Assembly: GCA_902624495.1 (NCBI GenBank)
Contig: CACNYH010000004.1
Coordinates: forward strand, 1 to 39,966
Length of the DNA: 39,966 nt
DNA from: an uncultured Pelagibacteraceae bacterium
Lineage (GTDB): Bacteria; Pseudomonadota; Alphaproteobacteria; Pelagibacterales; Pelagibacteraceae
Direction of reading: 5' to 3'
A model generated the notes under the pieces. The model did no database searches. It saw only the letters and a program-made list of their open reading frames with translations, and was not told the origin of the DNA. This document shows positions 24,278 to 34,236 of this stretch, piece by piece. How positions within the stretch are numbered: position 1 is the stretch's first letter; each line of letters starts with the position of its first letter. Both the position numbers and the translations under genes were made by a program.

Positions 24278-26146
24278 ATGACAAAACAAAGCTATGATGT
24301 AGTAGTTATAGGTGGAGGACATGCCGGATGTGAGGCGGCAGCAGCTTCAGCTAGAATGGGTGTAAATACTGCTCTTTTTACGCATAAAATCGAGACTATT
24401 GGTGAAATGTCGTGTAATCCCGCTATAGGAGGGCTTGGAAAAGGACATCTTGTGAGAGAAATTGATGCTTTAGATGGTGTGATGGGAGTAGTAGCTGATA
24501 AATCAGGTATCCAATTTAGATTATTAAATAGAAGTCGTGGCCCAGCAGTGCAAGGACCAAGGACTCAATCAGATAGAGCTCTTTACAAAGAGCATATGCA
24601 AAAGATTTTATTAAATTATGAAAATTTAGAGGTTGTAGCCGATCCAGTAGTAAAATTCTTATTTGATAACAACAAAGTTATAGGATTCGTTTGTAATAGC
24701 GGCAAAGAAATAAAAACTAAAGAACTAATCCTTACTACGGGCACTTTTTTGAATGGTTTAATACATATAGGTGAAACACAGATACCAGCTGGTCGGTATG
24801 ATGAAAAACCATCTTTCGGTTTAAGCGAACAATTAGCGAAATTTAAAATGCAAATTGGAAGATTAAAAACCGGAACGCCACCTAGACTAGATGGCGATAC
24901 AATTAATTATGATGACTTAGAAATGCAGCCTGCTGATGATAATCATTATTATTTCTCTTTCTTGACGAACAAGATCAATAATAAACAGATTAAATGTGGG
25001 ATGACTTACACAAATAATGATGTTCATAAAATTATTAGTGAAAATATTTCAAGAAGCGCTATGTATTCAGGAAATATAAAAGGAGTAGGACCTAGGTATT
25101 GCCCATCTATTGAGGATAAAATTGTTAAGTTTAAGGAAAAAGAAAAACATCAAATTTTTTTAGAGCCAGAGGGATTAAAGGACAATACTATTTACCCAAA
25201 TGGTATATCAACTTCACTTCCAGAGGAAATACAGCTTAAAATATTGAACAAAATCAAGGGTTTAGAGTATGTTGAGATGAAGAGGGCTGGTTACGCGATT
25301 GAGTATGATTACGTGGATCCAAGGGAACTAAAAGCAACCTTAGAAACCAAAAAAATCAATTCATTATTTCTTGCTGGTCAAATTAATGGAACTACAGGGT
25401 ATGAAGAAGCTGCAGCTCAAGGTCTGATAGCAGGTATTAATGCAGCTTTAAAAATCCGAAATCAAGAGGAGTTTATTTTAGATAGATCAACTTCTTATAT
25501 TGGTGTTATGATTGATGACCTCATTACTAAAGGAGTTACAGAACCTTATAGAATGTTTACATCTAGAGCCGAATATAGATTAACTTTAAGAGCCGATAAT
25601 GCTGACCAAAGACTAACTGATTTTGGGATCAATTTAAATTTAGTGAAGTCTGAAAGAAAAAAAATATTTAATGAAAAGAAAAAAAATATTTTTGCTCTTA
25701 ATTCAATTTTAAAAAATAATTATTTATCACCTAATCAAGCTAAGAAATATGACATTAAAATTGCTATGGATGGAGTAAAAAGATCTTGTTTGGAGATTAT
25801 GGGTCAACGAAAAGTAAATATGGCAAAAATAAGGCAAGTGTTTCCTGATATTCCTAGCTTTCCAAGGGCTATTGAAAATCAGGTTGTAACAGATGCCCAT
25901 TATATTGGTTACTTGGACAGACAAGATAAAGATATAGAGTCTTTTAAGAAAGACGAGTCCGTTATCATACCTGAGGGTATAGATTACGAAAAACTGAGCG
26001 GTCTATCTAATGAAATTAAGAGCAAGCTTCTTCAAGTGAAGCCTAAAACGCTAGGTCAAGCTATTCGTATTGATGGCGTTACGCCAGCAGCTATAATTAT
26101 TCTTCTTTCACATATTAAAAAACTTAGATATAAAGCCACTGCTTGA
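24278..26146 (+). CDS. mnmG: tRNA uridine-5-carboxymethylaminomethyl modification enzyme MnmG
   Basis: MnmG (GidA) is the FAD- and NADH-dependent partner of MnmE. The 622-residue protein starts with a dinucleotide fold [21 protein letters not shown], then [45 protein letters not shown] and [11 protein letters not shown]. The FAD-binding region [29 protein letters not shown] and the [19 protein letters not shown] segment follow, and it ends with the helical C-terminal domain that contacts MnmE. The TGATG junction overlaps rsmG by 1 nt. The mnmE-mnmG-rsmG-parA-parB string is the conserved segment found near origins in many bacteria. Confidence 0.98.
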   Translation: MTKQSYDVVVIGGGHAGCEAAAASARMGVNTALFTHKIETIGEMSCNPAIGGLGKGHLVREIDALDGVMGVVADKSGIQFRLLNRSRGPAVQGPRTQSDRALYKEHMQKILLNYENLEVVADPVVKFLFDNNKVIGFVCNSGKEIKTKELILTTGTFLNGLIHIGETQIPAGRYDEKPSFGLSEQLAKFKMQIGRLKTGTPPRLDGDTINYDDLEMQPADDNHYYFSFLTNKINNKQIKCGMTYTNNDVHKIISENISRSAMYSGNIKGVGPRYCPSIEDKIVKFKEKEKHQIFLEPEGLKDNTIYPNGISTSLPEEIQLKILNKIKGLEYVEMKRAGYAIEYDYVDPRELKATLETKKINSLFLAGQINGTTGYEEAAAQGLIAGINAALKIRNQEEFILDRSTSYIGVMIDDLITKGVTEPYRMFTSRAEYRLTLRADNADQRLTDFGINLNLVKSERKKIFNEKKKNIFALNSILKNNYLSPNQAKKYDIKIAMDGVKRSCLEIMGQRKVNMAKIRQVFPDIPSFPRAIENQVVTDAHYIGYLDRQDKDIESFKKDESVIIPEGIDYEKLSGLSNEIKSKLLQVKPKTLGQAIRIDGVTPAAIIILLSHIKKLRYKATA

Positions 26147-26760
26147 TGCAGCAGCTTGAAGTCATAAATATTCTCAAAAAGAATCTTAATTTTAACGATG
26201 ATTCAATTGAAAAGCTTAAAAAGTTCACAAATAGAGTTTTAGAAGAAAATCAAAATTATAATTTAATTGCTAAAAGCACAGAAACTCAAATATGGCATAG
26301 ACATATACTCGATTCAGCTCAATTGGTTAAGTTTATTGATTTTAATCTTAATTCCATGGCTGATCTTGGCACTGGCGCAGGATTTCCGGGTCTTGTATTA
26401 GAAATATTCAATAAAAATAAGGCTTTTCACGTGAAATTATATGAAAAATCACCAGTAAAAAGAAGGTTCTTAAGGGGTGTAATAAAGGAATTGAGATTAA
26501 ATGCAGAGGTTTTAGGAGATGTCAGAGATGAAGTTATAGATTCTGATATTATAATTTGCAGAGCTTTTAAAAAATTGGACCAAATAATACAAGTTTCACG
26601 TGAAATTGCAAGAAAGCCATATAAATTAATGATTCTAAAAGGTCAAAATGCACATAAAGAAATAAAAAAATCTTTCAAAATAAAAAAATACTCTTATAAA
26701 TTAGAAAATAGTATTACAAATAAAGATTCAAAAATAATTTTAATGGAGATTAATAAGTAA
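26146..26760 (+). CDS. rsmG: 16S rRNA (guanine527-N7)-methyltransferase RsmG
   Basis: RsmG (GidB) methylates G527 of 16S rRNA using SAM. The protein (204 aa) has RVLEENQNYNLIAKST, WHRHILDSAQLVKF and the SAM loop MADLGTGAGFPGLVLEI, then KLYEKSPVKRRFLRGVIKEL and a catalytic-core ICRAFKKL. I use the ATG at 26146, overlapping the mnmG stop in TGATG; the track start at TTG 26143 is less likely. The coding sequence contains two near-consensus parS sites (listed separately), so it does double duty as a centromere. parA starts immediately after its stop. Confidence 0.95.
   Translation: MQQLEVINILKKNLNFNDDSIEKLKKFTNRVLEENQNYNLIAKSTETQIWHRHILDSAQLVKFIDFNLNSMADLGTGAGFPGLVLEIFNKNKAFHVKLYEKSPVKRRFLRGVIKELRLNAEVLGDVRDEVIDSDIIICRAFKKLDQIIQVSREIARKPYKLMILKGQNAHKEIKKSFKIKKYSYKLENSITNKDSKIILMEINK
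26425..26436. promoter_or_regulatory. parS site 1 (ParB binding, core TTTCACGTGAAA)
   Basis: The palindrome TTTCACGTGAAA matches the central 12 bp of the bacterial parS consensus TGTTTCACGTGAAACA exactly; the two flanking bases on each side differ. It lies inside rsmG about 340 bp upstream of parA. ParB, encoded 1.1 kb downstream, is the expected binder. Confidence 0.75.
26593..26606. promoter_or_regulatory. parS site 2 (ParB binding, GTTTCACGTGAAAT)
   Basis: GTTTCACGTGAAAT matches 13 of 14 central bases of the parS consensus, the better of two sites in rsmG. Their centres are 170 bp apart. Two copies of so specific a palindrome in a 615-bp AT-rich gene beside parAB are unlikely by chance. 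Confidence 0.85.
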
Positions 26761-27558
26761 ATGTCATCACCCACAACGCTAGCAATCATAAATCAGAAAG
26801 GTGGAGTTGGGAAAACAACTACCGTAATAAATTTAGCTGCTTCACTGTCCATTATGGGTCAAAATAATTTAGTTATCGATTTAGATCCACAAGGCAATGC
26901 AACAACTGGGCTAGGTAAAAACAATAATGATGAAGATAAAAATATTTACAATCTTTTAATAAAAAAAACTAATATTGAAAATATCATTCAGAAAACTGAT
27001 ATTAAAAATCTAGACTTAATAGGTTCTCATGTAAATTTATCTGGTCTTGAAGTCGAAACTGCAAATGACTCTAACAGAGCATTTCTGTTGAAAGAAATAT
27101 TGAATTTAAACAAAGGTGGTCTATTAAAAAATTACGACAATATTTTTATAGACTGTCCTCCGTCTTTAAGCTTACTCACTATAATGGCCTTAGTGGCTTC
27201 AGATGAATTGTTAGTGCCACTTCAAACGGAATTCTTTGCATTAGAAGGTATTACTCAACTTGTGAAAACGATAGATCGCATAAAAGAAAATCTTAATCCT
27301 AGCCTCAAGATAAGAGGAATTTTGTTAACAATGTTTGACAAAAGAAATAAACTTTCTTCTGAGGTTGACAGAGAGGCAAGAAATTATTTCAAAGAAAAAG
27401 TATATCAGACTGTTATCCAAAGAAACGTACGTTTATCTGAAGCGCCTTCACATGGATTACCTTGTGTAGTATATGACAAAAATTGTGTTGGAAGTAAATC
27501 TTATTTTAAATTAGCAGAAGAATTTTTAAAAAAAAATCAAATTGAAAGTGCCGCATGA
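26761..27558 (+). CDS. parA: Chromosome-partitioning ATPase ParA
   Basis: ParA is the deviant-Walker ATPase that moves ParB-parS complexes and so segregates the origin region. The 265-residue protein starts with LAIINQKGGVGKTTTVINLAASL, the deviant Walker A with the signature lysine, followed by LVIDLDPQGNATTGLG, NIFIDCPPSLSLLTIMAL (Walker B), LVPLQTEFFALEGITQL and the C-terminal RNVRLSEAPSHGLP. There is no N-terminal HTH, as expected for a chromosomal (Soj-type) ParA. The ATG directly follows the rsmG stop and the end overlaps parB by 4 nt. Confidence 0.98.
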   Translation: MSSPTTLAIINQKGGVGKTTTVINLAASLSIMGQNNLVIDLDPQGNATTGLGKNNNDEDKNIYNLLIKKTNIENIIQKTDIKNLDLIGSHVNLSGLEVETANDSNRAFLLKEILNLNKGGLLKNYDNIFIDCPPSLSLLTIMALVASDELLVPLQTEFFALEGITQLVKTIDRIKENLNPSLKIRGILLTMFDKRNKLSSEVDREARNYFKEKVYQTVIQRNVRLSEAPSHGLPCVVYDKNCVGSKSYFKLAEEFLKKNQIESAA

Positions 27559-28409
27559 ATTCTGGAAAAAAGAAAGGCCTAGGGAGAGGACTATCCGCAC
27601 TATTTGGAGATACTACTCGTGCGGAAAAAAAACCTTCAACTAACCAACCTAATACGGCTGCTATCTCTGATTTAAGTCGAAATCCGTACCAACCAAGACA
27701 AAATTTTAAAGAGGAAAAGCTTGAGGAATTAGCTAATTCTATTAGGAAAAATGGAATTATTCAGCCAATAGCAGTAAGACCTAGTAAATCCGATTCTAAT
27801 AAATATGAAATAGTAGCAGGAGAGAGAAGATGGCTCGCAGCTCAAAGGGCAGGCTTACACGAAATTCCAATTACAATATTAGATTTATCTGATGTTGAGT
27901 CATTAGAAGTTGCAATAGTTGAGAATATTCAAAGAGATGATCTTAATCCAATTGAAGAAGCAAAAGGATACAAAAGATTGAATGAAGAATTTAAATATGA
28001 TCACGAGAGTATCTCAAAATTAATGTCAAAAAGCAGAAGTCATATTAGTAACACTTTGAGACTTTTAACTCTTCCAAGTGATGTAATTTCAATGTTAGAA
28101 GAAGGTTCTTTGACCTCTGGTCAAGCTAGACCCTTAATTGGAATTTCAAACGCTTCGTCAATTGCTGAGGAAATAGTTTCTAAAAATTATAGTGCTAGAA
28201 GAGTCGAGTATCTTGTAAGAAATAAAAAAGGTGGAAAAATTGTTAAAACGATCGATACAAATATTTTAAAAACACAAGAAAGATTGCAAAAAATTCTTGG
28301 ACTGAAAGTTAATATCGTAAATAAAAAAAATAACTCTGGGAAAATTACTATAGAGTATAAAGATCTAGATCAATTCGAGTTAATTTCTGATTTACTTACG
28401 AAGCATTAG
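27555..28409 (+). CDS. parB: Chromosome-partitioning protein ParB
   Basis: ParB is a CTP-dependent DNA clamp that loads at parS. The 284-residue protein has the short N-terminal ParA-contacting segment KKKGLGRGLSALFGD, the CTP-binding N-domain with RNPYQPRQNFKEEKLEELANSI, GIIQPIAVRP and AGERRWLAAQRAG, the ENIQRDDLNPIEEAKGYKRL motif, an HTH (SKLMSKSRSHISNTLRLLTLP), and a C-terminal dimerisation domain. All known catalytic motifs are intact. Its 3' end overlaps holA (convergent) by 14 nt. Two probable binding sites lie 1 kb upstream in rsmG. Confidence 0.98.
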   Translation: MNSGKKKGLGRGLSALFGDTTRAEKKPSTNQPNTAAISDLSRNPYQPRQNFKEEKLEELANSIRKNGIIQPIAVRPSKSDSNKYEIVAGERRWLAAQRAGLHEIPITILDLSDVESLEVAIVENIQRDDLNPIEEAKGYKRLNEEFKYDHESISKLMSKSRSHISNTLRLLTLPSDVISMLEEGSLTSGQARPLIGISNASSIAEEIVSKNYSARRVEYLVRNKKGGKIVKTIDTNILKTQERLQKILGLKVNIVNKKNNSGKITIEYKDLDQFELISDLLTKH

Positions 28410-29382
28410 CTAACTCACACATATCTATTAATAATTTTTTAATTAGAATATGTTTATCTATTGAAGAGTTACTTTTAATTTTAATTTCTATATTGTACGT
28501 ATTTCTCATAATTAGTTTTATTTTTTTCTTATTCCATACTTTAGCTTGAGAAATGAGGTTCGGTTTATCTTTCCAAAATACTGGGGGCTTTAAATTACTT
28601 ACTGCTTTTTCAATATTGCCACCATTATTGTTTATTTCTAACAGTTTTCCTAGTCTTTGATTGATAGAATTAAGGTAAAGATTGTTTTTCTCATTTTCTA
28701 ATATTGTATCACTTAAAAATTTATTGGTTTCACTTCTTTTTCCTAAAAACGCAGCATCTTTAAGTTTGTCAAAATTATTATTTGTTTTGATGTTTAAAAG
28801 TTTTTGTAAATTCTCTTTGTCTAAAACTTTATTAAGAAAAAAGCTTTTAATCTTATCTAATTCATTTTTTAATTTTGTTCTGTTTAAAGAACAATTCTCA
28901 ATAATTAGATTTACATTCTCCGTTGTTATATTTTTAAAATCTCTTAAATCATTTAGTATTATTTTTTTTAATGTTGTTTCGTTATCCTCATAACATGGCA
29001 CAATATTACAGCTATTTGATTTTTCAAAAAAAGTTCTTAATTTTGATTTCTTTTCTAAAACACTTGAAAACAAATAAATACTTTTTTCAATCTCGATTTT
29101 TTCAGCTTCTTGGATCAAATCTAAGATTTTATCACTTACTTGATCCACAAAAATAATTTTTTTTTCACCAAATAAGCTGTCGTTATTTATTTCTCTAAAA
29201 AAAATTATATTTTTTTTTATAATTTCTTCCTCATTTAACCTAATTACTGAACTGTTATTATTAAATCCTCTAATTAATTTTTTAAAATCATTGATTAAAC
29301 CTAGATTTTCTCCGTAAAACAAAGTTATTCCTTTGTCTATTTTTCCAATATTTTGCTCGATTATATAACTTTTATGAATCAT
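28396..29382 (-). CDS. holA: DNA polymerase III delta subunit
   Basis: The delta subunit is the clamp-loader wrench that opens the beta clamp. The 328-residue protein is weakly conserved, as is usual for HolA. The N-terminal ITLFYGENLGLINDFKKLI corresponds to the inactive P-loop-like start, followed by a charged middle (EKIEIEKSIYLFSSVLEKKSKLRTFFE) and ending with AKVWNKKKIKLIMRNTYNIEIKIKS-type helices of the collar domain. Support comes from its position: downstream of lptE, itself after leuS, a conserved leuS-lptE-holA order across Proteobacteria. It overlaps lptE by 11 nt and parB by 14 nt. Confidence 0.9.
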   Translation of the reverse strand: MIHKSYIIEQNIGKIDKGITLFYGENLGLINDFKKLIRGFNNNSSVIRLNEEEIIKKNIIFFREINNDSLFGEKKIIFVDQVSDKILDLIQEAEKIEIEKSIYLFSSVLEKKSKLRTFFEKSNSCNIVPCYEDNETTLKKIILNDLRDFKNITTENVNLIIENCSLNRTKLKNELDKIKSFFLNKVLDKENLQKLLNIKTNNNFDKLKDAAFLGKRSETNKFLSDTILENEKNNLYLNSINQRLGKLLEINNNGGNIEKAVSNLKPPVFWKDKPNLISQAKVWNKKKIKLIMRNTYNIEIKIKSNSSIDKHILIKKLLIDMCELANAS

Positions 29383-29839
29383 TAACTCTTGAAATTAGTT
29401 CTTCAATAATGCTTTCTGCAATACTTTCGGAAAGCATTTTAATTAATTTTTTTTCATTATTTAGAGTTTGCGAATATTGATTAGAAACATTGAAATTACC
29501 TCGTTTTGAAATTTGAAATTTACCATTTTTTTCTGATCTATATTGTACGAACGCGGTTATTGATATTTGAAATTTTGTAATCTCGTTCTTTATATTTCTT
29601 TCTTTAATAGACTTATTTTTATTAATATCAATTTCTATATTTAGTAATTTTTTTCCGTCACTTTTAGAATAAGGTAGTAAATTATTTTTAATTATGTAGC
29701 TTATTCTTTTATCTCCCGCAGTTGAAATATTGTCTATATTAAAATCTATAATTTGTGATTGATTTACAACTTTAAAACCACACCCTGTTACCAAGAAAAT
29801 TATAATTACACTTTTTAAAAGAAATAATCTTTTTATCAT
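29372..29839 (-). CDS. lptE: LPS-assembly lipoprotein LptE
   Basis: LptE plugs the LptD barrel that inserts LPS in the outer membrane. The 155-residue protein has a lipoprotein signal [21 protein letters not shown] with lipobox LVTGC, so Cys20 would be lipidated. The body shows [21 protein letters not shown] and [14 protein letters not shown], with a helical ending, in line with the LptE/RlpB family. Sequence identity in this family is low; the position between leuS and holA makes the call safe. It overlaps leuS by 4 nt and holA by 11 nt. Confidence 0.88.
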   Translation of the reverse strand: MIKRLFLLKSVIIIFLVTGCGFKVVNQSQIIDFNIDNISTAGDKRISYIIKNNLLPYSKSDGKKLLNIEIDINKNKSIKERNIKNEITKFQISITAFVQYRSEKNGKFQISKRGNFNVSNQYSQTLNNEKKLIKMLSESIAESIIEELISRVNDS

Positions 29840-32361
29840 TTTGCCACTATATAGTTGATTATTCTATTTTTAACAAAAATTGTTTTTATCACTTTTTTTT
29901 GATCTAAATGTTTTTTCGCTTTAGAAGATTGATAAATTAACTTATTGATACTTTTTTCATCCATATCTTTTTTTATATTTATTACGTCTTTTGTTTTGCC
30001 ATTAATTTGAACCGCAAGTGTTATCTCATCCAAAATATTTTTCTTATCAATGTTTGGCCAATCATTGAAATCTGTGCAATTCAAAAACTCTAAACATTCA
30101 TGAGCCAAATGTGGAGTAAAAGGGATCATTAATTTCATCATTTTAATAAGGTTATTCCTCATTGTGTTGGTACTTATCTCGGAATCAACATTATCTTTAA
30201 AAAAACTATACATTTCGTAAAAATGAGCAATTGATACGTTAAATCTAAAATTTTCTATTGAGTCATCAATTTTTAAAATTAGACTATTAATTCTAAGCTC
30301 GAATTCTTTATTTAATTCTTTATCTATTTTCTTTTCTTTTCTTATTGAAATTAGATTGTTTAAATTCCATATTTTTTGTAAAAATTTATTTGCTGAGAAT
30401 ACGCCCGTGTCCGACCATTGCACATCTTTTTCTGGTGGACTATCTGATAAAATAAACCATCGAACTGAATCTGCACCGTATTGATTAATCATTGTCTCTG
30501 GGTCTATAGTATTTTTTTTGGATTTTGACATAGACTCTGATGCGCCGACAACAACTTTGGTCTTATCGTTTTTTTTTACAAATTTATCTACATTAACCTT
30601 TGTGACTTCATCAGGATACAACCAATTTCCTTTTTCATCTTTATAAGTTTCGTGACATACCATTCCCTGAGTGAATAAATTTTTAAAGGGCTCACTTAAA
30701 TTAATTTTTTTGTTAAATTTATTAATGCCTTTTGTAAAAAATCTAGAATATAGTAAATGAAGTATTGCATGTTCTATCCCTCCAATATACTGGTCAACTG
30801 GCATCCAATAGTTTATTTTTTTTTCATCAAAAGGAGATAGCTTATAATCAGGTGAACAAAATCGTAAAAAATACCATGACGAGTCAACAAATGTGTCTAA
30901 TGTATCTGTTTCTCTTATTGCTTTTCTGCCGGATTTTTTATCTTTTGTGTTTTTCCAAGTAGGATGATTATCTAGAGGGTTCCCTTTAAATGTGAGATCT
31001 ATATCCTCTGGTAATTCTACAGGAAGTTCACTTTTATCAACTGGGATAATAGTTCCATCTTCTAAATAAATCATTGGTATAGGACACCCCCAATATCTTT
31101 GTCTAGATATGCCCCAATCCTTAAGTCTAAAAAGAGTTTTTCTTTCTCCTAATTGCTTAATCTCAATTTCATTTATTATTTTTTCCTTAGCATCTGTAAC
31201 ACTAAGACCATTTAAAAATTCTGAATTTATTATTTTTCCATCGCCGGTATAAGCTTCAAAAAGACCACCATTTTTCTCCTTTGAATTTTCATCACTTACC
31301 ACTCTTGTGATATTTAAATTGTATTTTTTTGCGAAATCAAAATCTCTTTGGTCGTGTGCTGGGCAACCAAATATTGCACCAGTACCGTAATCCATCAAAA
31401 CAAAATTTGCGAAATAAACGGGAATTTTTTTATCACTTATGAAAGGATGACTTACAAATAATCCTGTTTCATATCCTATTTTTTCTGCATTAGCTAAGGC
31501 TTCCTCTGTGGTCCCTGTTTTACTGCATTCATCTTTAAATTTTTGAAAATTATTTATTTTTAAAAAATCTTTATTTAAAGGATGATCAATTGAAAGTGCC
31601 AAAAAACTAGCACCAAATATTGTGTCTGGTCTTGTTGTAAATACTTTTATTTTTTTTTCACTACTAATTAACTGAAAATTTATTTCGCATCCAAAAGATT
31701 TTCCTATCCAGTTTTTTTGCATTAATTTGACTTTATCTGGCCAACCTTTTAATTTTTCTAGATCATTTAATAGCTCATTTGAAAATTTAGTAATATTAAA
31801 AAACCACTGAGATAACTTTTTTCTTTGAACAATTGCATTTGATCTCCAGCCTCTTCCATTTATAACCTGTTCGTTAGCTAGAACTGTATTTTCAACTGGA
31901 TCCCAGTTTACATAAGTTTCTTTTCTAGAAACTAGTCCCTGATTATAAAAATCAATAAAAATTTCTTGTTGATGTTTGTAATATTCTTTATCACATGTTG
32001 CGATTTCTAAATCCCAATCAATTGAGAGACCCAATAACTTAAGTTGATTTTTCATTGTTTCAATATTTTTATATGTCCATTCTTTCGGATGAAGATTGTT
32101 TTGTTTGGAAGCATTTTCCGCTGGAAGTCCAAACGCGTCCCAACCCATAGGGTGCAAAACATTGAAACCATTTAAATACTTATATCGAGCAATAACATCA
32201 CCGATAGTATAATTTCTGACATGTCCCATGTGAATTTTTCCAGAAGGGTAAGGAAACATTTCCAAACAATAGAACTTTTCCCCTTTAGGTTTTGAAAGTT
32301 TAAACTTAGAAAATTTTTTTTGCCATTTTTTCTCAACAGCTTGAAAATTCAGTCTTTCCAT
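29836..32361 (-). CDS. leuS: Leucyl-tRNA synthetase
   Basis: LeuS charges tRNA-Leu and is a class I synthetase. The 841-residue protein has the HIGH-type motif [19 protein letters not shown] at 38-56, [17 protein letters not shown], the CP1 editing domain (about 220-420) with [17 protein letters not shown] and [19 protein letters not shown], the [15 protein letters not shown] segment, WYFLRFCSP, the KMSKS-type loop [12 protein letters not shown] and an anticodon-binding C-terminus. The editing Thr and Asp residues appear intact. It is followed by lptE and preceded by the DUF3576 gene with a 1-nt overlap, so four genes form one minus-strand operon. Confidence 0.98.
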   Translation of the reverse strand: MERLNFQAVEKKWQKKFSKFKLSKPKGEKFYCLEMFPYPSGKIHMGHVRNYTIGDVIARYKYLNGFNVLHPMGWDAFGLPAENASKQNNLHPKEWTYKNIETMKNQLKLLGLSIDWDLEIATCDKEYYKHQQEIFIDFYNQGLVSRKETYVNWDPVENTVLANEQVINGRGWRSNAIVQRKKLSQWFFNITKFSNELLNDLEKLKGWPDKVKLMQKNWIGKSFGCEINFQLISSEKKIKVFTTRPDTIFGASFLALSIDHPLNKDFLKINNFQKFKDECSKTGTTEEALANAEKIGYETGLFVSHPFISDKKIPVYFANFVLMDYGTGAIFGCPAHDQRDFDFAKKYNLNITRVVSDENSKEKNGGLFEAYTGDGKIINSEFLNGLSVTDAKEKIINEIEIKQLGERKTLFRLKDWGISRQRYWGCPIPMIYLEDGTIIPVDKSELPVELPEDIDLTFKGNPLDNHPTWKNTKDKKSGRKAIRETDTLDTFVDSSWYFLRFCSPDYKLSPFDEKKINYWMPVDQYIGGIEHAILHLLYSRFFTKGINKFNKKINLSEPFKNLFTQGMVCHETYKDEKGNWLYPDEVTKVNVDKFVKKNDKTKVVVGASESMSKSKKNTIDPETMINQYGADSVRWFILSDSPPEKDVQWSDTGVFSANKFLQKIWNLNNLISIRKEKKIDKELNKEFELRINSLILKIDDSIENFRFNVSIAHFYEMYSFFKDNVDSEISTNTMRNNLIKMMKLMIPFTPHLAHECLEFLNCTDFNDWPNIDKKNILDEITLAVQINGKTKDVINIKKDMDEKSINKLIYQSSKAKKHLDQKKVIKTIFVKNRIINYIVAK

Positions 32362-32900
32362 TAATTTTTTTTATTTTTTTTCTTATCTTCTTTTTCAAAC
32401 CTTGCTGCAGTTTTTACAATCGATGACACAAGTTCATTAGTGATTTCATTATTTCCCAATTGAGTTACCACACAATTAGTTGCACTCACACATTTTTTTT
32501 TATGAACGATTACTTTTAAATTGTCTGATCTAACTTCATTAGATAAAAATCTAACTGTAATTTTAATTGATTCATCCGAATTATTTTCTGAGTACCAATC
32601 TGTTATTATCATCCCACCAGAATAGTCTACAGTCGTTAGAGGCAGGAAATCTAAAATCTCTAAAGAGGCTCTCCACATTGGATTAGAAGTACTAAATTCA
32701 TAAGTAGTTGCACCTCTGCCACGATTCTTGACTAAACCACCAAGACTTACTCCTTTTCCTTCATCGATATTTTTTCTTGCTTTGGCTTCAGCACCATCCG
32801 GCATTTGTCTTTGATCGACTTTTTTGTACATGCCACATGAGCTCAGAGTTATTAAGCTGATAAAGAAAAAAATTGTAAAAAATAGTTTAGAAATCTTCAT
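32361..32900 (-). CDS. DUF3576-type lipoprotein
   Basis: This protein of 179 residues from the chosen start has an N-terminal lipoprotein signal [22 protein letters not shown] with lipobox LSSC. The mature part includes [33 protein letters not shown] and [26 protein letters not shown], matching the alphaproteobacterial DUF3576 family as I recall it; that family precedes leuS in many members of the class. The function is unknown; an outer-membrane or envelope role is likely. I moved the start from 32936 to the ATG at 32900 because the longer form puts a polar stretch in front of the signal. It leads the operon to leuS-lptE-holA. Confidence 0.85.
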   Translation of the reverse strand: MKISKLFFTIFFFISLITLSSCGMYKKVDQRQMPDGAEAKARKNIDEGKGVSLGGLVKNRGRGATTYEFSTSNPMWRASLEILDFLPLTTVDYSGGMIITDWYSENNSDESIKITVRFLSNEVRSDNLKVIVHKKKCVSATNCVVTQLGNNEITNELVSSIVKTAARFEKEDKKKNKKN

Positions 32901-33087
32901 TTTTTTAAAAAGTGAATGTAAATTAAGATAATACATATCAATTAAGATATGTGAAAGTTATTTAAATATCCCAGTAAAACAAAGCTTTTTAGATAAATTG
33001 TTGCATTTTTACAACATTAAGCAATAAAGTTAGCTTTTAAAAGGTAAAAATAACATAAATACCGTACTTTTTGTTAGAAAGAGAACG

Positions 33088-33106
33088 TTTAATAATAATT
33101 ATTAAA
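33088..33106. promoter_or_regulatory. 19-bp perfect palindrome upstream of porin
   Basis: TTTAATAATAATTATTAAA is a perfect inverted repeat (9-bp arms around one A), 19 bp before the porin start, in a 225-bp gap (32901-33125) that otherwise shows no ORF. It could be an operator or a weak RNA hairpin in the leader. An AAGGA ribosome site follows at 33116-33120. A palindrome made only of A and T may arise by chance in this genome. Confidence 0.35.
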
Positions 33107-33125
33107 TCATAACATAAGGAAAAAT

Positions 33126-34217
33126 ATGAAAAATATACTTAAAACAATTGCCGTTTTAGTTTCTGCTTCATTGATTTCTGTAAGTGCAAAAGCTGGTGAG
33201 TTATCAGTAACTGGTTCAGCTAAATTCTCTTACATGACACATGGTGGTAACGATACCGGTAAAGCAATGGGTATTTCAAATGAACTTAACTTCACAGCCT
33301 CAGGCGAGTTGGACAACGGATTCACATGGAAATACCACACAGAGTTAGACCCTGCTGATGGCGGTGCTGCATCAAACGATGACACAGCAATCGTAATCGG
33401 AATGGGCGACATGGGTACAATCGGTTTATATGACGCTGAAGGCGGATTATCTACTGAGTTAGGTTGGGGAATTGGTGCTATGGGAGTTGGTGCTGACTAC
33501 GCAAACACTATGACAAATATTGGTCGTGGTTTTGACGTGTCTGCTGACCCGCACGTAGCATACACTACAGGAGCTGGAATGTTACCATTTGGTATACAAG
33601 CTTCTATAGGTTTTGCACCTAACACTAATGACGGTCAAAGTAACAGTTACAAAGCTGGAGGAGCACAAGTTGATAATTCAGCAAATGGAACTAACGCTAC
33701 GCAGTACAAAATAACTGCTAGCCCAATTGACGGTTTAAAAATCGGTGGTGACTATTACGAAACTGGCGGAAACAAATTAGGCACAGTTGGACAAGAGAAA
33801 ACTGGTGGTAACGTTTACGCTCAGTACGCAGTGGGTAACTTCAAAATTGGTTACACAAAAGGTGAGTTAGAGCCAGGTAAAGGAACTAACAAGTACAGAA
33901 CGAACGTAGCTGATACAGCATCAGCATTAAACGGTGCTGCATATGAATCAGATGGTTTCGGAATAGAGTTTGCAGTTAATGATGCATTATCAGTATCAAT
34001 CACTGAAGAAGACTTTAGCAGAACAAACAAGACTATGGCTGCTACAGCTTCAACAAATTCTAGAGCGACTGTAACTTCAAGTCAGACAACAATTATGGCA
34101 GCATACAACATTGGTGGTGCTACACTTGGTCTTTCATTAGTTGATACAGATAATTCTGACTACACAGCAAATAGAGATGAAACAAAAACTATTGTTTCTC
34201 TAGCACTAGCATTCTAA
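33126..34217 (+). CDS. Outer-membrane porin
   Basis: This 363-residue protein is a beta-barrel porin of the alphaproteobacterial type. The signal peptide is KNILKTIAVLVSASLISVSAKAGE, with cleavage after the AKA box. The barrel begins LSVTGSAKFSYMTH, continues with alternating strands (ELNFTASGELDNGFTWKYHTEL, KIGGDYYETGG, VYAQYAVGNFKIGYTKGE) and ends in a terminal Phe (VSLALAF), the outer-membrane assembly signal. A good ribosome site (AAGGA) precedes the ATG. Codon use is richer in G and C and prefers C-ending codons (AAC, TAC, GAC) compared with neighbours, the mark of a highly expressed gene. A strong terminator follows. Confidence 0.9.
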   Translation: MKNILKTIAVLVSASLISVSAKAGELSVTGSAKFSYMTHGGNDTGKAMGISNELNFTASGELDNGFTWKYHTELDPADGGAASNDDTAIVIGMGDMGTIGLYDAEGGLSTELGWGIGAMGVGADYANTMTNIGRGFDVSADPHVAYTTGAGMLPFGIQASIGFAPNTNDGQSNSYKAGGAQVDNSANGTNATQYKITASPIDGLKIGGDYYETGGNKLGTVGQEKTGGNVYAQYAVGNFKIGYTKGELEPGKGTNKYRTNVADTASALNGAAYESDGFGIEFAVNDALSVSITEEDFSRTNKTMAATASTNSRATVTSSQTTIMAAYNIGGATLGLSLVDTDNSDYTANRDETKTIVSLALAF

Positions 34218-34236
34218 GAATACTAGCTGTTTAAGA

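Noticed and set aside
28682-29156. Forward ORFs across holA
   Set aside because: They are antisense to holA, which is supported by the leuS-lptE-holA order; Phe/Leu/Ser-rich shadows of Lys-rich coding sequence.
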